A stretch of 8,279 bases of DNA from Candidatus Zipacnadia bacterium. Its GTDB lineage: Bacteria; Armatimonadota; Zipacnadia; Zipacnadales; Zipacnadaceae. The stretch spans positions 1 to 8,279 of the forward strand of contig JALGTV010000064.1 of the NCBI GenBank assembly GCA_029821215.1. The letters are read 5' to 3'. The notes below the pieces were generated by a model. That model had not been told where the DNA came from. It did not search any database and worked only from the letters and a program-made list of their open reading frames with translations. Positions 6,737-8,279 of this stretch are shown here, piece by piece. Each line of letters opens with the position of its first letter. The first letter of the stretch is position 1. Position numbers and translations under genes: made by a program.

Positions 6737-7153
6737 ATGCCCACTCAACGGCAGTGTCGGGTAAACGAACTGCTGCGCCAAGAAATAAGCCGGATAATAC
6801 TTCAGGATCTGCCCCACACTGATCTGGGATTTGTTACCGTGACCGGGGCCGAAGTATCGCCGGATTTGTGCCACGCCCAGATCTATGTGAGCGTGTTAGG
6901 CGAAAAGGAGAAGGGCATACAAACCATAACCCGGCTCCAGGGCCAAGTAGGCCGCACCATCCGCGGCAAACTGGCTGAACGTATCGTTCTCAGGTATATT
7001 CCTGAACTCCATTTTCAACTGGACGAGACTGCGCGGCATGCCCAGCACATTGAAATGCTGCTGGCCCGTCTGGCCCAGGAGCGAGCTGCCGATGAGCAGG
7101 CCGCTTCCCTTCCTATCCAGCAAGACGAGGAGACCGATGAGTCACAATCCTGA
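6737..7153 (+). CDS. rbfA: 30S ribosome-binding factor RbfA
   Basis: A 138-residue RbfA, the small KH-fold protein that binds the 30S subunit near the 16S 5' helix and promotes its maturation, especially in the cold. Family features are RVNELLRQEISRIILQDL at the start, the strand LGFVTVTGAEVSPDLCHAQI and YVSVLG. The KH region RLQGQVGRTIRGKLAERIVL is followed by RYIPELHFQLDET. The C-terminal tail (about 115-138) is acidic and likely disordered. ATG 6737 has GGGGAAGTGAT (6721-6731), a good ribosome site, just upstream. The gene's end overlaps the start of the DHH gene by 17 bases, so the two are probably translationally coupled. Confidence 0.95.
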   Translation: MPTQRQCRVNELLRQEISRIILQDLPHTDLGFVTVTGAEVSPDLCHAQIYVSVLGEKEKGIQTITRLQGQVGRTIRGKLAERIVLRYIPELHFQLDETARHAQHIEMLLARLAQERAADEQAASLPIQQDEETDESQS

Positions 7154-7931
7154 AGTGAAGATGCAATCTGAGCTGGCTCCAGCGGTTCAGGCCGATATAA
7201 TTGCTGACATTGCCCGCTGTATTAAGGCAACCAATAGCCTAACTATCCTCACCCACCAGCAGCCTGACGGGGATGCGGTGGGCAGTAGCCTGGGACTGAG
7301 GCTGGCGCTGGTCAAGCTGGGCAAGCAGGTGCAGGTCGCCTGTCCTAACCCCGTACCTGATAAGTACCAATTTCTGCCTGAGGCCGAAACTATACTGACC
7401 GAGGTATCCGGCCAACCCCAGGTAGTGGTAGCCGTGGACGCTGACAACTGGTCACGATTAGGAGGCCTGGAGGCGGTAATCCAGGATGCCAACACAACTA
7501 TCCTGATAGACCACCATGCCACCAACGCCGGCGGGGCTGATCTGGATTACATTGACCCCACTGCGGCCGCTTCAGCAGTGCAGATTTATCACCTGCTGCT
7601 GGCGTTGGATGTGGTGCCTGATGCCGATATTGCAACTTGCCTGTATTGTGGCCTGGCTACTGATACCGGCTTTTTTACCTTTGAAAATACCACTCCCGAA
7701 GCTTTGTGGATAGCAGCCGAATTAGTGGCTGCTGGGGCAAATCCTCACCAGATTGCTCAGCAGGTCGCTACCCGGCTGAGTCTGGCCGCCGCCATCCTGC
7801 GTGGCCGGGCTTTAGCGTCATTACAGACCGCCGCCGACGGCCGGCTGGTGTACGCGACGCTTACTCCCCGTGACTTTGCTCTGGCCGGCCGCCGACGGCC
7901 GGCTGGTGTACGCGACGCTTACTCCCCGTGA
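7137..7931 (+). CDS. nrnA: DHH-family phosphoesterase NrnA-like (oligoribonuclease/pAp phosphatase), truncated by a 58-bp duplication
   Basis: This is the N-terminal 264 residues of an NrnA/RecJ-like DHH phosphoesterase, a Mn-dependent enzyme that in Firmicutes degrades nanoRNA and dephosphorylates pAp. Visible metal-binding motifs are LTHQQPDGDAVGSSLG (motif I), VVAVDADNWSRLG (motif II), ILIDHHATN (the DHH motif) and YCGLATDTGFFTFENTT (motif IV). The reading frame is normal until ...LTPRDFALAG. The second copy of a perfect 58-bp tandem repeat then shifts the frame, giving 13 foreign residues and a stop at 7929-7931. The substrate-binding DHHA1 domain continues in another frame to 8211. Without one repeat copy the product would be 338 residues, a normal length. 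ATG 7137 is preferred, with GAGGAG at 7127-7132; ATG 7161 is an alternative. As read here, the enzyme would lack its GGGGH motif and is probably inactive. Confidence 0.85.
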   Translation: MSHNPEVKMQSELAPAVQADIIADIARCIKATNSLTILTHQQPDGDAVGSSLGLRLALVKLGKQVQVACPNPVPDKYQFLPEAETILTEVSGQPQVVVAVDADNWSRLGGLEAVIQDANTTILIDHHATNAGGADLDYIDPTAAASAVQIYHLLLALDVVPDADIATCLYCGLATDTGFFTFENTTPEALWIAAELVAAGANPHQIAQQVATRLSLAAAILRGRALASLQTAADGRLVYATLTPRDFALAGRRRPAGVRDAYSP

Positions 7932-7946
7932 CTTTGCTCTGGCCGG
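7830..7946 (+). repeat. Perfect 58-bp tandem duplication inside nrnA
   Basis: Bases 7830-7887 are repeated exactly at 7888-7945, and one further base matches (7946). The flanking bases 7829/7887 and 7889/7947 differ, which fixes the extent. The unit is 58 bases, not a multiple of three, so the second copy breaks the frame. It encodes the start of the segment linking the DHH and DHHA1 domains (AADGRLVYATLTPRDFALAG), and both copies are read in different frames. It could be a real slippage duplication, a reversible on/off switch or an assembly artefact. Confidence 0.95.
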
Positions 7947-8211
7947 TGCAGATCAAGCCGATACCGAGGGCATAATTGACACACTCAAGTCGGTGGCCGG
8001 GGCGGAGGTTGTGGTGTTGTTCAAGGCCGATAGCAGCGGATGCTGCCACATCAGCTTGCGCTCGCCCAGTCTGGATGTGGCCCATATTGCTGCCCAATTA
8101 GGCGGAGGCGGCCACCAGGCAGCCGCCGGTGCAGAGGTGGCGGGCCCCTTGCCAGCAGTAACGGCTAAAGTCATCAATAGTATTCAGCAGGCCCTAAATG
8201 GGAAGGCATGA
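7870..8211 (+). CDS. DHHA1 domain remainder of nrnA in the shifted frame
   Basis: This is the C-terminal part of the same DHH protein, read in the frame that follows the duplication. It contains AADGRLVYATLTPRDFALAG again (second repeat copy), then ADQADTEGIIDTLKSVAGAE, VVVLFKADSS, HISLRSPSLDVAHIAAQLGG and the DHHA1 signature GGGGHQAAAG, with a normal C-terminus and stop at 8209-8211. The first possible start is GTG 7870, inside the first repeat copy and without a ribosome site, so independent translation is doubtful. It is best read as the severed end of nrnA. The stop lies 6 bases before the truB start. Confidence 0.75.
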   Translation: MTLLWPAADGRLVYATLTPRDFALAGADQADTEGIIDTLKSVAGAEVVVLFKADSSGCCHISLRSPSLDVAHIAAQLGGGGHQAAAGAEVAGPLPAVTAKVINSIQQALNGKA

Positions 8212-8217
8212 GGGATT

Positions 8218-8279
8218 GTGGACGGCATTGTGCGGGTAGTGAAGCCTCCCGGTATGACCTCGCACGAAGTGGTTGGCTA
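8218..8279 (+). CDS. truB: tRNA pseudouridine(55) synthase TruB, N-terminus only
   Basis: Only the first 20 codons are in the window, running off the right edge. GTG 8218 starts DGIVRVVKPPGMTSHEVVG, which matches the TruB N-terminal motif (G-I-x-x-x-x-K-P-x-G-x-T-S-x-x-V). TruB makes pseudouridine 55 in the T-loop of tRNAs. The catalytic Asp lies beyond the edge. GGAAGG (8201-8206) is 11 bases upstream; a second purine stretch, GAGGGA, is too close to serve alone. Its place after rbfA and a DHH gene is the usual order in Firmicutes-like operons. Confidence 0.85.
   Translation, partial: MDGIVRVVKPPGMTSHEVVG

Noticed and set aside
7038..7136. Upstream extension of nrnA to ATG 7038
   Set aside because: It lies entirely inside rbfA, adds 33 residues not typical of the family, and ATG 7137 has a GAGGAG site.
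7870..7931. Programmed frameshifting joining the two nrnA frames
   Set aside because: No slippery heptamer is visible at the overlap, and the perfect tandem duplication fully explains the frame change.

Overview
The window carries the bacterial transcription/translation-factor cluster rimP - nusA - infB - ylxP (DUF503) - rbfA - nrnA (DHH) - truB on the + strand (about 2390 to the right edge). Two genes lie divergently on the - strand to the left: a TPR protein with an inactivated M48 peptidase-like domain, and an oligosaccharide flippase cut by the left edge. The gene order, with DUF503 and a DHH phosphoesterase around rbfA, resembles that of Firmicutes, Chloroflexi, Armatimonadota and related Terrabacteria. 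Base composition looks moderately GC-rich. I cannot name a phylum from the sequence alone.

Left part (1-2204, - strand). The flippase starts near 803 and runs off the left edge. Its reading frame breaks around 411-430, and an equally convincing membrane-protein sequence continues in another frame. About 195 bases with small hairpins separate it from the upstream 401-aa TPR/M48-like gene. That gene keeps the downstream Glu/Asp motif of M48 enzymes but has RELAW where HExxH should be, so it is probably a pseudoenzyme. The 301-base divergent spacer (2205-2505) holds a good promoter candidate for each direction. The rightward transcript also has a leader with a 10-bp GC-rich hairpin preceded by a smaller, partly competing hairpin.

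Right part (2506-8279, + strand). RimP and RbfA act in 30S maturation, NusA in transcription elongation, termination and antitermination, and IF2 in translation initiation. NrnA degrades short oligonucleotides or pAp, and TruB makes tRNA pseudouridine 55. Most genes are tightly spaced (7-27 bases, or overlapping), as in one operon; the exception is 106 bases between infB and ylxP. Two features stand out. NusA ends in an extra domain that looks like the N-terminal domain of IF2 (IF2_N), and ylxR and ylxQ/rplGA, which usually lie between nusA and infB in Firmicutes, are absent. Second, nrnA contains a perfect 58-bp tandem duplication that shifts the frame and separates the DHH domain from the DHHA1 domain. 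Removing one copy restores a normal 338-aa protein.

Two broken frames in 8.3 kb (flippase and nrnA) could be assembly or sequencing errors, or real recent mutations. Read-level data would decide. I see no CRISPR array, insertion sequence, tRNA or rRNA.
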